From contig NC_092225.1 of the NCBI RefSeq assembly GCF_036320965.1, forward strand, positions 263,010-327,009: a DNA stretch of 64,000 nucleotides, in the 5' to 3' direction. The position numbers were made by a program, and so were the translations under genes. Positions 10,884 through 22,029 of this stretch are shown here, in pieces. The stretch is from Panulirus ornatus (Eukaryota; Arthropoda; Malacostraca; Decapoda; Palinuridae). Within the stretch, counting starts at the first letter, position 1. Every line of letters starts with the position of its first letter. The notes beneath the pieces are model-generated. The model made no database searches. It was given only the letters and a program-made list of their open reading frames with translations, and was not told the DNA's origin.

Positions 10884-11754
10884 TTATTTATTCATTATAC
10901 TTAATTGCTATCTCCTGTGTTAGCAAGATAGCACAAGGAAACAGACAAAAGAATGACCCAGTCCACCCACATATGTATATACATAAACGCCCACTCACAC
11001 ACACGTATACATACCTATACATTTCAATGTATACATACATATACATACATAGACATTTATACATATAAACATGTACATATTCATACTTGCTGCCTTCATC
11101 TATTCCCATCACCACCCCGCCACACATGAAATAGCACTCCTACTCCCCCCCCCCCCCCCCCCCCCCCCCCCCGCACACGTGCGTGAGGTAGCGCTAGGAA
11201 AACACAAAAAAAAGTCCACATTTGTTCACACTCGGTCTCTAGCTGTCATGTGTAATGCACCGAAACCACAGCTCCCTTTCCACATCAAGGCCCCATAGAA
11301 CTTTCCATGGTTTACCCCAGACACTTCACATGCCCTGGTTCAATTCATTGACAGCAAGTTGACCCCGGTATATAACATCGTTCCAATTCACTCTATTTCT
11401 TGCACTCTTTTCACCCTCTTGTATATTCAGGCCCTGATCACTCAAAATCTTTTTTACTCCATCCCTCCACCTCCAATTTGGTCTCCCGCTTCTCATCGTA
11501 CCCTCTACCTTGGACACATATATCCTCTTTGTCAATCTTTCCTCACTCATTCTCTCCATGTGACCAAACCATTTTAACACACCCTCTTCTGCTTTCTGAA
11601 CCACACTCTTTTTATTACCACACATCTCTCTTACCCTTTCATTACTTACTCGATCAAACCACCTCTTACCACATAGTCCTCAAACGTTTCATTTCCAACA
11701 CATCCACCCTCCGCACAACCCTATCTATAGCCCATGCCTAGCAACCATATAACA
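10884..11754 (-). mobile_element. 5'-truncated RTE-A copy with 13-bp TSD
   Basis: 871 bp bounded by a perfect TSD TTGCCAGAGTTAT (10871-10883 and 11755-11767). Minus-strand order is C-terminal domain from about MLYGC..WAIDRVV, frame 11625-11326 (CGNKKSVVQKAEEGVLKWFGHMERMSEERLTKRIYVSK), then the long-form 3' UTR and the tail. The C-run of the 3' UTR is expanded to 28 C (11145-11172). Confidence 0.92.
11145..11172. repeat. Poly-C run of 28 nt
   Basis: Expanded version of the 5-8 nt C-run found at this place in other RTE-A 3' UTRs. It may be a sequencing or assembly length artefact. Confidence 0.8.
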
Positions 11755-11767
11755 TTGCCAGAGTTAT

Positions 11768-13108
11768 CAGTTATATTAATCATCTGTTTTATTGACAAAC
11801 AAGTTTCAACAGAAAACAGGTCACCAGATTACTTCCAAGGAATTAATCCTGTTGCCCAAGTGTCCCTGCTAGTTCCTATTGAACCATTATCTCTTTTCTC
11901 TTCCCTTAGGTTGAAGGACTTTGACACAGCCTTGGAAGCTTCTTAAAGATAGCTTGATACAATTTTGTTTTAAAATTCAGTTTGTCTTAGAGAAACAGTG
12001 GACCTCTGTTCTAAATTGTGATGGTCTGTTCTTTGTAAGACTGTGATAGTCTGGCCTTGTTCCTTTTTTCATGGAGGCCACTTGCTGTCACTTAGTTTTA
12101 AGTTGGACATAGATTGAGAGGTTGCATTGTTGTAGTAGTAAGAAACTAAAAACAGCATTCTGTCTGATAGATAAATCTTTTTTAATGCTAAGAAGCCCTC
12201 TTAGAGATCAAACAGTTAGTGTCAATAGTACTGTCACTAGGGAGAGACCAATACTTTGTATGGCCTTCTAGATTACCCTTCTCCCTTGGAGAATTTTCTT
12301 CTTGATCCTGATATGTACTGTGTTACTTGACGCGACCTGCTTGAGGTTACACCCAAAGTGAAAAGTTATCTTTTATTAGGCTGTGCCATTGGGAATACTG
12401 TCTCATCAAAGAACTTCTCACTCCAAAGGAGAGGTCATTTTCCTGCCACTGGAAGTAGCACAGCCTTGGGCTGAAGGAGCCCATAGAAAGAGGCTCTGGG
12501 TAGCACTGGGACTCTTTCATAGAATTTGGTGGGGATAATTAGTCTTGGACTTTCTCATAAGTGATTCTGTCACCAGGGAAGGAAAGGAGCTTCTTTTCTT
12601 TTTTGAACCAATTTTCCTTTAGCCTTGGCATGTCAGATTAGTTTTGGAGATTTTTATCTTGTTGATTTATTCATCCTCCTTCATTCATATGATCCTGGAA
12701 GTTTGATCAAGTCTCTGCTGATTTTGGTCTTCATTTTGTGAATCATCCTTCACTGGCAGAGCATTTGATCAGTTTAAGGCTGTTTGGAAGAGTCTTGCAG
12801 TATGCCTTAAAACATTTTCTTTATACATCCAGAGAAACTTTCATGTAGTCTATTATCAAAGCAAAAGCGTGAATGACATTATATGGCTTCTCACTATGAG
12901 AGTATTCAGCATTTTGGCAGTCTTCAGCCCTGTCACTTCAAAGGGAACTTCAGGAAGGAGACAGTGAACTGGGAATTCTGTTAAAACTGATTTTAAGCAA
13001 ATAGTCTTAGAGAGCTTTTTCGTTTGTGAAGGAATATTGTTACTGCATCTATGTCTGACACGGTTAGAGTTAGTGGTGCTCCTTCAAGGCAGTCCTTTTG
13101 AGTCCTTT
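11768..13108. other. PGAP2 intron 1, unique segment
   Basis: About 1.3 kb without LINE or SINE signatures, splice-bounded frames or long open frames that look coding. Confidence 0.45.
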
Positions 13109-13437
13109 GAATTGGGACTTTAGGCAGGTTTCCCTTGACAGAGCTCTTTACCATTTAGGGTTGATTCCACAGCTTCCAAGATTTTTAGAAGTTACCAAGT
13201 AGGTGTATCTAATGTTAAGAAACGAGGTTTTGGTGGAGTAGGAATTTCAGCCACCTGTGAAGAAATTTTAGCTCAGCTCCCACTGGGCTGTTAGAGGTTA
13301 ACACTGTACAAATGGTAGGCAAGGACAATGCAGAGCAATTTGACCAGTTGTCTGGTCCAATAAGGGAATGAAACCGGAAATAAGGATTTTGATCTGTATT
13401 TTCTAACACCCACATTTTGTAACAGGTTCAAGATGAC

Positions 13438-13469
13438 CACCTTACAGATTGTCTGCAATCTGTAAGGTG
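13438..13469. repeat. Perfect inverted repeat at duplication junction
   Basis: Arms CACCTTACAGATT (13438-13450) and AATCTGTAAGGTG (13457-13469) flank the 6-nt loop GTCTGC. The 12 filler bases between the two duplicate copies are exactly the second arm. Confidence 0.95.
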
Positions 13470-13565
13470 AATTGGGACTTTAGGCAGGTTTCCCTTGACA
13501 GAGCTCTTTACCATTTAGGGTTGATTCCACAGCTTCCAAGATTTTTAGAAGTTACCAAGTAGGTG

Positions 13566-13598
13566 TCGCTACCTCGCAAACGCGGGAGACAGCGACAA

Positions 13599-13630
<32 letters not shown>
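13566..13630 (+). mobile_element. Minimal RTE-A 3'-tail insertion (65 bp)
   Basis: Only the last about 33 nt of RTE-A (TCGCTACCTCGCAAACGCGG..GACAAAGC) plus about 30 A. It is flanked by an 11-bp TSD CAAGTAGGTGT (from 13556 and from 13631). The undisrupted site is preserved in copy 1 of the tandem duplication, so the TSD is directly verified. Confidence 0.95.
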
Positions 13631-13890
13631 CAAGTAGGTGTATCTAATGTTAAAAAACGAGGTTTTGGCGGAGTAGGAATTTCAGCCACCTGTGAAGAAA
13701 TTTTAGCTCAGCTCCCACTGGGCTGTTAGAGGTTAACACTGTACAAATGATAGGCAAGGACAATGCAGAGCAATTTGACCAGTTGTCTGGACCAATAAGG
13801 AATGAAACCGGAAATAAGGATTTTGATCTGTATTTTCTAACACCCACATTTTGTAACAGGTTCAAGATGACCACCTTACAGATTGTCTGC

Positions 13891-14088
13891 CAGACCTCAC
13901 AATTAACAACTGGTCAGTCAGCCTAAACTTTTGATATTTGTGGCATTCAAAATTTGGCCACAGACCTGGCAGTTCAAGGTGATGCTATTTGGTTTATACA
14001 GAGCTCGAAGTTTTATAGAATTTTTCAGTCTTTCTCCTAAACTGATATGCATTGGCTGAACAAGTCACACTTACAGGAACTGAATGAA
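13891..14088. other. PGAP2 intron 1, unique segment
   Basis: No feature recognised. Confidence 0.4.
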
Positions 14089-14115
14089 ACACTCTTTTTA
14101 TTACCACACATCTCT
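14089..14115 (-). mobile_element. Remnant of interrupted RTE-A host copy
   Basis: 27 bp matching the RTE-A C-terminal codons around EMCGNKKSV on the minus strand. It continues at 15138 after the nested plus-strand element. The rest of this host copy's 3' end is missing to the left. Confidence 0.7.
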
Positions 14116-15137
14116 CCATGGTTGTTTAATTTGTTTATGGATGGGGTTGTTAGGGAGGTAAATGCAAGAGTCTTGGAAAGAGGGGCAAGTATGAAGTCTG
14201 TTGGGGATGAGAGAGCTTGGGAAGTGAGTCAGTTGTTGTTCACTGATGATACAGCGCTGGTGGCTGATTCATGTGAGAAACTGCAGAAGCTGGTGACTGA
14301 GTTTGGTAAAGTGTGTGAAAGAAGAAAGTTAAGAGTAAATGTGAATAAGAGCAAGGTTATTAGGTACAGTAGGGTTGAGGGTCAATTCAATTGGGAGGTG
14401 AGTTTGAATGGAGAAAAACTGGAGGAAGTGAAGTGTTTTAGATATCTGGGAGTGGATCTGGCAGCGGATGGAACCATGGAAGCGGAAGTGGATCGTAGGT
14501 TGGGGGAGGGGGCGAAAATTCTGGGAGCCTTGAAGAATGTGTGGAAGTCGAGAACATTATCTCTGAAAGCAAAAATGGGTATGTTTGAAGGAATAGTGGT
14601 TCCAAGAATGTTGTATGGTTGCGAGGCGTGGACTATGGATAGAGTTGTGCGCAGGAGGATGGATGTGCTGGAAATGAGATGTTTGAGGACAATGTGTGGT
14701 GTGAGGTGGTTTGATCGAGTAAGTAACGTAAGGGTAAGAGAGATGTGTGGAAGTAAAAAGAGCGTGGTTGAGAGAGCAGAAGAGGGTGTTTTGAAATGGT
14801 TTGGTCACATGGAGAGAATGAGTGAGGAAAGATTGACCAAGAGGATATATGTGTCGGAGGTGGAGGGAACGAGGAGAAGAGGGAGACCAAATTGGAGGTG
14901 GAAAGATGGAGTGAAAAAGATTTTGTGTGATCGGGGCCTGAACATGCAGGAGGGTGAAAGGAGGGCAAAGAATAGAGTGAATTGGAGCGATGTGGTATAC
15001 CGGGGTTGACGTGCTGTCAGTGGATTGAATCAAGGCATGTGTATGGGGGTGGGTTGGGCCATTTCTTTCGTCTGTTTCCTTGCGCTACCTCGCAAACGCG
15101 GGAGACAGCGACAAAAAAAAAAAAAAAAAAAAAAATA
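14116..15137 (+). mobile_element. Young RTE-A copy nested in minus-strand RTE-A
   Basis: 5'-truncated at PWLFNLFMDGVVRE. One open frame runs to 15009: SQLLFTDDTALVADSCEKL, NVNKSKVIRYSR, RYLGVDLAADGTMEAEV, WFGHMERMSEERLTKRIY, RRGRPNWRWKDGVKK, ending VVYRG. The 3' UTR is the shortest seen: GGCATGTG is joined directly to GTATGGGGGTGGG, apparently by deletion at a CATGTG microhomology. The poly-A ends at 15135. The TSD is ATCTCT (14110-14115 and 15138-15143). FTDD in place of FADD would weaken RT activity. Confidence 0.92.
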
Positions 15138-16122
15138 ATCTCTTACCCTATTATTACTTACTCGCTCAAACCACCTCACACCACATATTGTCCTCAAACA
15201 TCTCATTTCCAGAACATCCACCCTCCTCCACACAACTCTATCTATAGCCCACGCCTCACAACCATATAACATTGTTGGAACCACTATTCCTTCAAACATA
15301 CCGGTTTTTGCTTTCCGAGATAATGTTCTCGACTTCCACACATTCCTCAACACTCCCAGAACTTTTGCCTTCCTCCCCCACCATATGACTCACTTTCGCT
15401 TCCATGGTTCCATCCGCTGCCAGATCCATTCCCAGATATCTAAAACACTTCGCTTCCTTCAGTTTTTCTCCAGCCCTACTGTACCTAATAACCTTGCTCT
15501 TATTCACATTTACTCTCAGCTTTCTTCTTTCACACACTTTACCAAACTCAGTCACCAGCTTCTGCAGTTTCTCACACAAATCAGCCACCAGTGCTGTATC
15601 ATCAGCAAACAACAACTGACTCACTTCCCAAGCTCTCTCATCCCCAACAGATTGCATACTTGCCCCTCTTTCCAAAACTCTTGCATTCAACTCCCTAACA
15701 ACCCCATCCATAAACAAATTAAACAACCATGGAGACATCACACACCCCTGCCGCAAACCTGCATTCACTGAGAACCAATGACTTTCCTCTCTTCCTACAC
15801 GTACACATGCCTTACATTCTCAATAGAAACTTTTCACTGCTTCTAACAACTTGCCTCCCACACCATATATACTTAATACCTTCCACAGAGGATCTCTATC
15901 AACTCTATCATATGCCTTCTCCAGATCCATAAATGTTACATACAAATCCATTTGTTTTTCTAAGTATTTCTCACATACATTCTTCAAAGCAAACACCTGA
16001 TCCACACATCCTCTACCACTTCTGAAACCACACTGCTCTTCCCCAATCTGATGCTCTGTACATGCCTTCACCCTCTCAATCAATACCCTCCCATATAATT
16101 TCCCAGGAATACTCAACAAACT
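15138..16122 (-). mobile_element. RTE-A host copy: RT and part of C-terminal domain
   Basis: Minus-strand RT with RGCVDQVFALKNVCEKYLEKQ, FMDLEKAYDRVDRD, GLRQGCVMSPWLFN, LLFADDTALVADLCEKL and NVNKSKVIRYSR. Frameshifts occur near 15485 and 15760. It is interrupted on the left by the plus-strand copy 14116-15137 and on the right by 16123-17267, and continues at 17268. Confidence 0.88.
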
Positions 16123-17267
16123 TTTTTTTTTTTTTTTTTTTTTTTTATACTTTGTCGCTGTCTCCCGCGTTTGCGAGGTAGCGCAAGGAAACAGACGAAA
16201 GAAATGGCCCAACCCCCCCCCATACACATGTACATACACACGTCCACACACGCAAATATACATACCTACACAGCTTTCCATGGTTTACCCCAGACGCTTC
16301 ACATGCCTTGATTCGCTCCACTGACAGCACGTCAACCCCTGTATACCACATCGCTCCAATTCACTCTATTCCTTGCCCTCCTTTCACCCTCCTGCATGTT
16401 CAGGCCCCGATCACACAAAATCTTTTTCACTCCATCTTTCCACCTCCAATTTGGTCTCCCTCTTCTCCTCGTTCCCTCCACCTCCGACACATATATCCTC
16501 TTGGTCAATCTTTCCTCACTCATTCTCTCCATGTGCCCAAACCATTTCAAAACACCCTCTTCTGCTCTCTCAACCACGCTCTTTTTATTTCCACACATCT
16601 CTCTTACCCTTACGTTACTTACTCGATCAAACCACCTCACACCACACATTGTCCTCAAACATCTCATTTCCAGCACATCCATCCTCCTGCGCACAACTCT
16701 ATCCATAGCCCACGCCTCGCAACCATACAACATTGTTGGAACCACTATTCCTTCAAACATACCCATTTTTGCTTTCCGAGATAATGTTCTCAACTTCCAC
16801 ACATTTTTCAAGGCTCCCAAAATTTTCGCCCCCTCCCCCACCCTATGATCCACTTCCGCTTCCATGGTTCCATCCGCTGACAGATCCACTCCCAGATATC
16901 TAAAACACTTCACTTCCTCCAGTATTTCTCCATTCAAACTCACCTCCCAATTGACTTGACCCTCAACCCTACTGTACCTAATAACCTTGCTCTTATTCAC
17001 ATTTACTCTTAACTTTCTTCTTCCACACACTTTACCAAACTCAGTCACCAGCTTCTGCAGTTTCTCACATGAATCAGCCACCAGCGCTGTATCATCAGCG
17101 AACAACAACTGACTCACTTCCCAAGCTCTCTCATCCCCAACAGACTTCATACTTGCCCCTCTTTCCAGGACTCTTGCATTTACCTCCCTAACAACCCCAT
17201 CCATAAACAAATTAAACAACCATGGAGACATCACACACCCCTGCCGCAAACCTACATTCACTACATT
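16123..17267 (-). mobile_element. Young nested RTE-A copy, short-form 3' UTR
   Basis: Poly-T at 16123-16146, then short 3' UTR and a 312-codon frame 17270-16332 from GLRQGCVMSPWLFN through LLFADDTALVAD to VVYRG. It is flanked by ACTCAACAAACTT (16110-16122 and about 17268-17280), the interrupted host LINE sequence, so the TSD is 12-13 bp. It has the same orientation as its host. Confidence 0.9.
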
Positions 17268-17720
17268 CACTCAACAAACTTATACCTCTGTAATTTGAGC
17301 ACTCACTTTTATCCCCTTTACCTTTGTACAATGGCACCATGCAAGCATTCCGCCAATCCTCAGGCACCTCACCATGAGTCATACATACGTTAAATAACCT
17401 TACCAACTGGTCAGCTATACAGTCACCCCCTTTTTTAATAAGTTCCACTGCAATACCATCCAAACCTGCTGCCTTGCCGGCTTTCATCTTCTGCAAAGCT
17501 TTTACTACCTTTTTCTCTGTTTACCAAATCATTCTCCCTAACTCTCTCACTTTGCACACCACCTCGACCAAGACACCCTATATGTACCACTCTATCATCA
17601 AATACATTCAACAAACCTTCAAAATACTAACTCCATCTCCTTCTCACATTACCACTACTTGTTAACACCTCCCCATTAGCCCCCTTCACTGAAGTTCCCA
17701 TTGATTCCCTTGTCTTATGT
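17268..17720 (-). mobile_element. RTE-A host copy, RT N-terminal part
   Basis: Continuation of the 15138-16122 copy: minus-strand KMKAGKAAGLDGIAVELIKKG..CMTHGEVPEDWRNACMVPLYKGKGDKSECSNYRGISLL. Upstream it reads to GTSVKGAN and is 5'-truncated at about 17720. Confidence 0.87.
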
Positions 17721-18413
17721 AAACATATATGTGTATTTAAAGTTTTCTTTCAAAGGACTTTTTTTCTTTTTTTTTTTTTAAGAAGTCTATAAGTTGATAA
17801 GTTTTCCATGTCCTTGAGATGTAAGGTCTTGAAACATTGCAACATTATCTTTTTTTTATGCCTCAATATTTTTTAGGTTGAATGATTCATTATTGAAGGT
17901 TGAATTCTACAGTAGATTACTTAGTCATATATCTTCCATAACATATAATATGTGGGATACATGTATATTTCTCCCCTAGCATATAAGGTATGGGTTAACT
18001 GTTGCATAGTCAAGAGAGTTTTTTCTTGCTTGTTCCATTCTCCCATTTATATCTCAGTATCTTTAGTTATGTCTACACATAAGACCTTCTTCATAGTAGT
18101 CTGACATATTGTCAGATTTTTTGCAGTCTTTTGAATGGAAACATTCCCTTTTCCATGTTCCTCTTACTCTTCCCTCACTCAGGATACCTTATCCACCAGC
18201 AGGCTGTTTCTTTTTATACCAAATAGATTTTTTCTATATCTTGTGATGCAGGAGATGTCTGTGATATTAGTGTGACTGCTGTAAGAAACTCAGGAATACT
18301 TTAAATGTTTTGAGCACTGATGATTGGTTTGATGTTTGGAGAGGATTTTGTTTGTGCCATTTGGCTTCTATGCCTGTTTGGATGTATATAGAAGCATATA
18401 TAAGTGCAGTTTG
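17721..18413. other. PGAP2 intron 1, unique segment
   Basis: About 700 bp AT-rich with a T-run near 17759-17780. No feature recognised. Confidence 0.4.
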
Positions 18414-19687
18414 CAGTATGCAGTCTGTTGTGGATGAGAGAGCTTGGGAAGTGATTCAGTTATTGTTTGCTGATGGTACAGTGCTGGTGGCTGATTCGGG
18501 TGAGAAACTGCAGAAGCTGGTGACTGAGTTTGGTAAAGTGTGTGAAAGAAGAAAGTTGAGAGTAAATGTGAATAAGAGCAAGGTTATTAGGTACAGCAAT
18601 GTTGAGGGACAAAATTGGGAGGTAAGTTTGAATGGAGAAAAACTGGATGAAGTGAAGTGTTTTAGATATCTGGGAGTGGATTTGGCAATGGATGGAGCCA
18701 TGGAAGCAGAAGTGAATCATAGGGTGGGGGTGGGGGCGAGAGTTCTGGGAGCGATGAAAACTGTGTGGAAGCCGAGAATGTTATCTTGGAAAGTAAAAAT
18801 GGGTATGTTTGAAGGAATAGTGGTTCCAACAATGTTATATGGTTGCGAGGCATGGGCTATAGATAGAGTTGTGTGGAGGAGGGTGAATGTGCTGGAAATT
18901 AGATGTTTGAGGACAATATGTGGTGTGAGGTGGTTTGATCGAGTAAATAATGAAAGGGTAAGAGGGATGTGTGGTAATAAAAAGGGTGTGGTTGAGAGAG
19001 CAGAAGAGGGTGTTTTGAAATGGTTTAGTCACATGAAGAGAATGAGTGAGGAAGGATTGACAAAGAGGATATATGTGTCAGAGGTGGAGGGAACAAGGAA
19101 GAGTGGGAGACCAAATTGGAGGTGGAAAGATGGAGTGAAAAAGATTTTGTGTGATCGGGGCCTTAACATGTAGGAGGGAGAAAGGCATGCAAGGAATAGA
19201 GTGAATTGTAACGATGTGGAATACTGGGGTCGACGTGCTGTCAGTGGATTGAACCAGGGCAAGTGAAGCGTCTGGGGTAAACCATGGGAAGTTCTATGGG
19301 GCCTGGATTTGGAAAGGGAGCTGTGGTTTCAGTGCATTATATATGAAAACTAGAGACTGAGTGTGAAGGAATGTGGCCTTTGTTGTCTTTTCCTAGTGCT
19401 ACCTCACGCACATGCGGAGGGAGGGGGTTGTCATTTCATGTGTGGCGGGGTGGTGATGGGAATGAATAAAGGCAAACAATATGAATTATGTACATGTGTA
19501 TATATGTCTATGTCTGTGTGTGTATATATATGTATACGTTGAGATGTATGGGTATGTATATATGCGTGTGTGGACGTGTATGTATATACATGTGTATGGT
19601 GGTGGGTTGGGCCATTCTTTCGTCTGTTTCCTTGCGCTTCCTTGCTACAACATGGGAGACAGCGACAAAGTATGATAAATGAAATAA
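18414..19687 (+). mobile_element. RTE-A copy ending just before PGAP2 exon 2
   Basis: 5'-truncated at SMQSVVDERAWEV. The frame is open to about 19171 (LLFADGTVLVADSGEKL, so the catalytic ADD is ADG; NVNKSKVIRYSN; WFSHMKRMSEEGLTKRIY). A stop TAG at 19171 lies before the usual end. The long 3' UTR ends GACAAAGTATGATAAATGAAATAAAT, about 37 nt upstream of the exon 2 acceptor. Confidence 0.88.
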
Positions 19688-19724
19688 ATACAAGTGCATA
19701 TAGTAAATGTTGATGTCCAAACAG

Positions 19725-19889
19725 GTTCCAAACTACCTCCCATCAATATCTTCTGCGATTGGTGAGTTTGTTCCCCAGCGGTACATATGGAGAGCTGCGA
19801 TTGCCGTCCACTCAGCCCCGAGATTTCTGATAGCTTCCATGTACAACAGCTTTATGAATCGAATTCTGCCTAATATTGCCTTCTATAAT
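19725..19889 (+). CDS. PGAP2: PGAP2 second coding exon
   Basis: Acceptor CCAAACAG|GTTCC and donor AAT|GTAAGT, phase 0 to phase 0, 55 codons (residues 49-103). It starts VPNYLPSISSAIGEFVPQRY and contains IWRAAIAVHSAPRFLIA, the conserved luminal block and second hydrophobic segment of PGAP2/FRAG1 proteins. It joins exon 1 exactly at ATHCG-VPNYLP, where vertebrate PGAP2 is continuous. The acceptor has a poor pyrimidine tract (AATGTTGATGTCCAAACAG), notable because an RTE-A 3' end lies only 37 nt upstream. Confidence 0.93.
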
Positions 19890-20127
19890 GTAAGTTGCTA
19901 TTCAGAATTTAGTGTATGCATGCTTCCTAATGAGTTAATTTTATAAATCTCGATATTTCTTTCAGATATTTGTCCATTTTTCTTTTTTGTGGTCTTCTCC
20001 ACGAGCATGTGAGATTGTCTAGGATGTTTTCTAGGAAAATCAAGGTAAGGACCTTTCAACCATCAGCATTTGTAGTGAGAAAGCTTTAGCTTTCCCCACT
20101 CAGTGTGATCCATCTAACCATGATAAT
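19890..20127. other. PGAP2 intron 2, 5' end
   Basis: No feature recognised beyond the donor. Confidence 0.4.
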
Positions 20128-20706
20128 AGCAGATGAGAGGTGGAGGGATGAGAAAAGGTAGTGAGTGTTGGAATGAGAAAGTTTGCTTGTGAGGTGTACA
20201 AGTGAAAGTGACAGGAGCTCATAAGGAAGGCATAAGGACTGAAAAAGAGAGCAGGCAAGAGTTGGGGTGAGCGAGTATCAACAAACTTCAGAAGAATAAG
20301 ATGATTTGGAAGAAGTTTGAAGGTGTGAGAAAAATAAGAGAACAGTTGGGAACATCAGTGAAGGCAGCAAATGGGGTAGGGGTAACAAGCAGAGATGAGG
20401 CAAAGAGAAGATGGAGAGAGTATTTTGAAGGGTTGTTAAAGGTGTTGGATGGTAGAGTGGCAGATAAGGGATGTTTTGGATGTGGTGTTATGGGAAGTGA
20501 GAGAGTCATGGAATTGTGTTTGATGAAAAGAGAAGTGGTGGTGAAAGCATCATGTAAGATGAGGTACAGCAAAGTGGCTGGATTGGATGGTATTGCTAAT
20601 GAATTTCTTAAGAAAGAGGGTAGGTTCGTTGTTGATTGGTCATTTAAGATTTTCAATATGCAGTGTCTACAAAAAGCCTTGTCTGCCCCCAAGTATTTCA
20701 AAAGGT
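20128..20706 (+). mobile_element. Diverged RTE-A fragment (linker to RT start)
   Basis: The plus frame 20301-20708 reads FEGVRKIREQLGTSVKAANGVG...RRWREYFEGLLKVLDGRVADKGCFG...LDGIANEFLKKEGRFVVDWSFKIF. This aligns throughout with RTE-A but has many substitutions. It breaks off after the RT start, so it is an old piece truncated on both sides. Confidence 0.82.
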
Positions 20707-21148
20707 GATACATGGCTGAGATTTATTATGAGTACATTCATATGATGCTCTCAAGGTGAAATCATCTTACATCTAGTCACTGAGACTAGTGTTTTTAATG
20801 GAGTGAGCACCAGCAACTTCCCTCACTGTGCTCAGGTTATCTCAAGGGTAGGATGTTCTTTACTCCTCCTGATTGCCATTTCATTTTGGGAATTTCTCTT
20901 TTAGGCGCTATTTCTTCCACCTGTGTCTCAAGGAAGAGAAAGCCCAAATTCTCAACTGGAAGCAAGAAAATATGGGTACATGTGAGATATCTATGGTCAC
21001 TGGGCCTTAAGAATGCATAATCAGGTGGCTGCTTCCTGCTTCATGTTGTTAATCTGTGTGAACAAGGCTTTATGTCAAAAATCTAATTGAGAAAAACTCC
21101 TGCTCCATTCAGTGTTTTTTTACCACCCTGATCCACACACATACTTAT
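20707..21148. other. PGAP2 intron 2, unique segment
   Basis: No feature recognised. Confidence 0.4.
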
Positions 21149-21248
21149 ATTCATTATATTTTATGATGCTTGATCACCGTTTCCTGCATCAGCGAGGTGG
21201 CACCTGGAAACGGACAAAGAACGACCCATCCACTCATATACACATATA
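21149..21248 (-). mobile_element. Variant RTE-type 3' tail fragment
   Basis: Minus-strand tail variant (GGTCGTTCTTTGTCCGTTTCCAGG...). It resembles the tail at 54901-55139 more than the common RTE-A tail: a CC dinucleotide before AGG, and CCATCCACTC instead of CCCAACCC on the plus strand. It ends in (TA)n next to the Penelope-like fragment. Confidence 0.6.
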
Positions 21249-21431
21249 TATATGTTGGAAAGGATCACAATTTTGCGCATGATCAAGATATTCCTATGAG
21301 TCCATGGGGAAAATGAAACACGAAAAGTTCCCAAGTGCACTTTTGTGTAATAATCACATCATCAGGGGAGACACAAGAGAGAAATATAACAGTCAGTTGA
21401 TATACATCGAAGAGACGAAGCGTCCTAGCTT
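21249..21431 (-). mobile_element. Penelope-like element fragment with degenerate hammerhead ribozyme
   Basis: Second copy of the sequence at 5557-5768. On the minus strand the core CUGAUGA is intact (21359-21365), stem I UCCC/GGGA is intact (21330-21332 region), but the GAAA box reads AAAA (C to T at 21344 on the plus strand). The right end contains CGAAG followed by its near-reverse complement GTCCTAGCTTC, a fold-back, before RTE-A begins. Confidence 0.72.
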
Positions 21432-22029
21432 CTCATGCCACAAGCATCTTTTGCGCAATCCATCACTGATTCCCTAAATACATCCCATTCCTCCCCCACT
21501 CCCCTTACTTCCATTGTTCTCACCTTTTTCCATTCTGTACTCAGTCTCTCCTGGTACTTCCTCACACAAGTCTCCTTCCCAAGCTCACTTACTCTCACCA
21601 CCCTCTTCACCCCAACATTCACTGTTCTTTTCTGAAAACCCATACAAATCTTCACCTTAGCCTCCACAAGATAATGATCAGACATCCCTCCAGTTGCACC
21701 TCTCAGCACATTTACATCCAAAAGTCTCTCTTTCGCACGCCTGTTAATTAACACGTAATCCAATAACGCTCTCTGGCCATCTCTCCTACTTACATACGTA
21801 TACTTATGTATATCTCGCTTTTTAAACCAGGTATTCCCAATCACCAGTCCTTTTTCAGCACATAAATCTACAAGCTCTTCACCATTTCCATTTACAACAC
21901 TGAACACCCCATGTATACCAATTATTCCCTCAACTGCCACATTACTCACCTTTGCAGTCAAATCACCCATCACTATAACCCGGTTGCGTGCATCAAAACC
22001 ACTAACACACTCATTCAGCTGCTCCCAGG
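21432..22029 (-). mobile_element. Inverted 5' segment of an RTE-A copy (endonuclease)
   Basis: The minus strand encodes WEQLNECVSGFDA..RVIVMGDLTAKVSNVAVEG..HGVFSVVNGNGEELVDLCAEKGLVIGNTWFKKRDIHKYTYVSRRDGQRALLDYVLI..GATGGMSDHYLVEAKV..EWDVFRESVMDCAKDACGMRS. This is the APE-type endonuclease C-terminal half with the GDL.AK and SDH motifs. It is followed directly by the plus-strand remainder of an RTE-A copy that starts about 50 codons further on (QEVKRKV). That is the signature of twin priming. Confidence 0.85.

Larger units (their letters stand above)
13109..13890 (+). repeat. Local tandem duplication (about 350 bp unit)
   Basis: Copy 1 (13109-13456) and copy 2 (13469-13890) match almost base for base, with a few substitutions and single-base gaps. 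Copy 2 additionally contains the RTE-A tail insertion 13566-13630, absent from copy 1. The junction (13457-13468) is the reverse complement of the copy 1 end. Confidence 0.93.
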
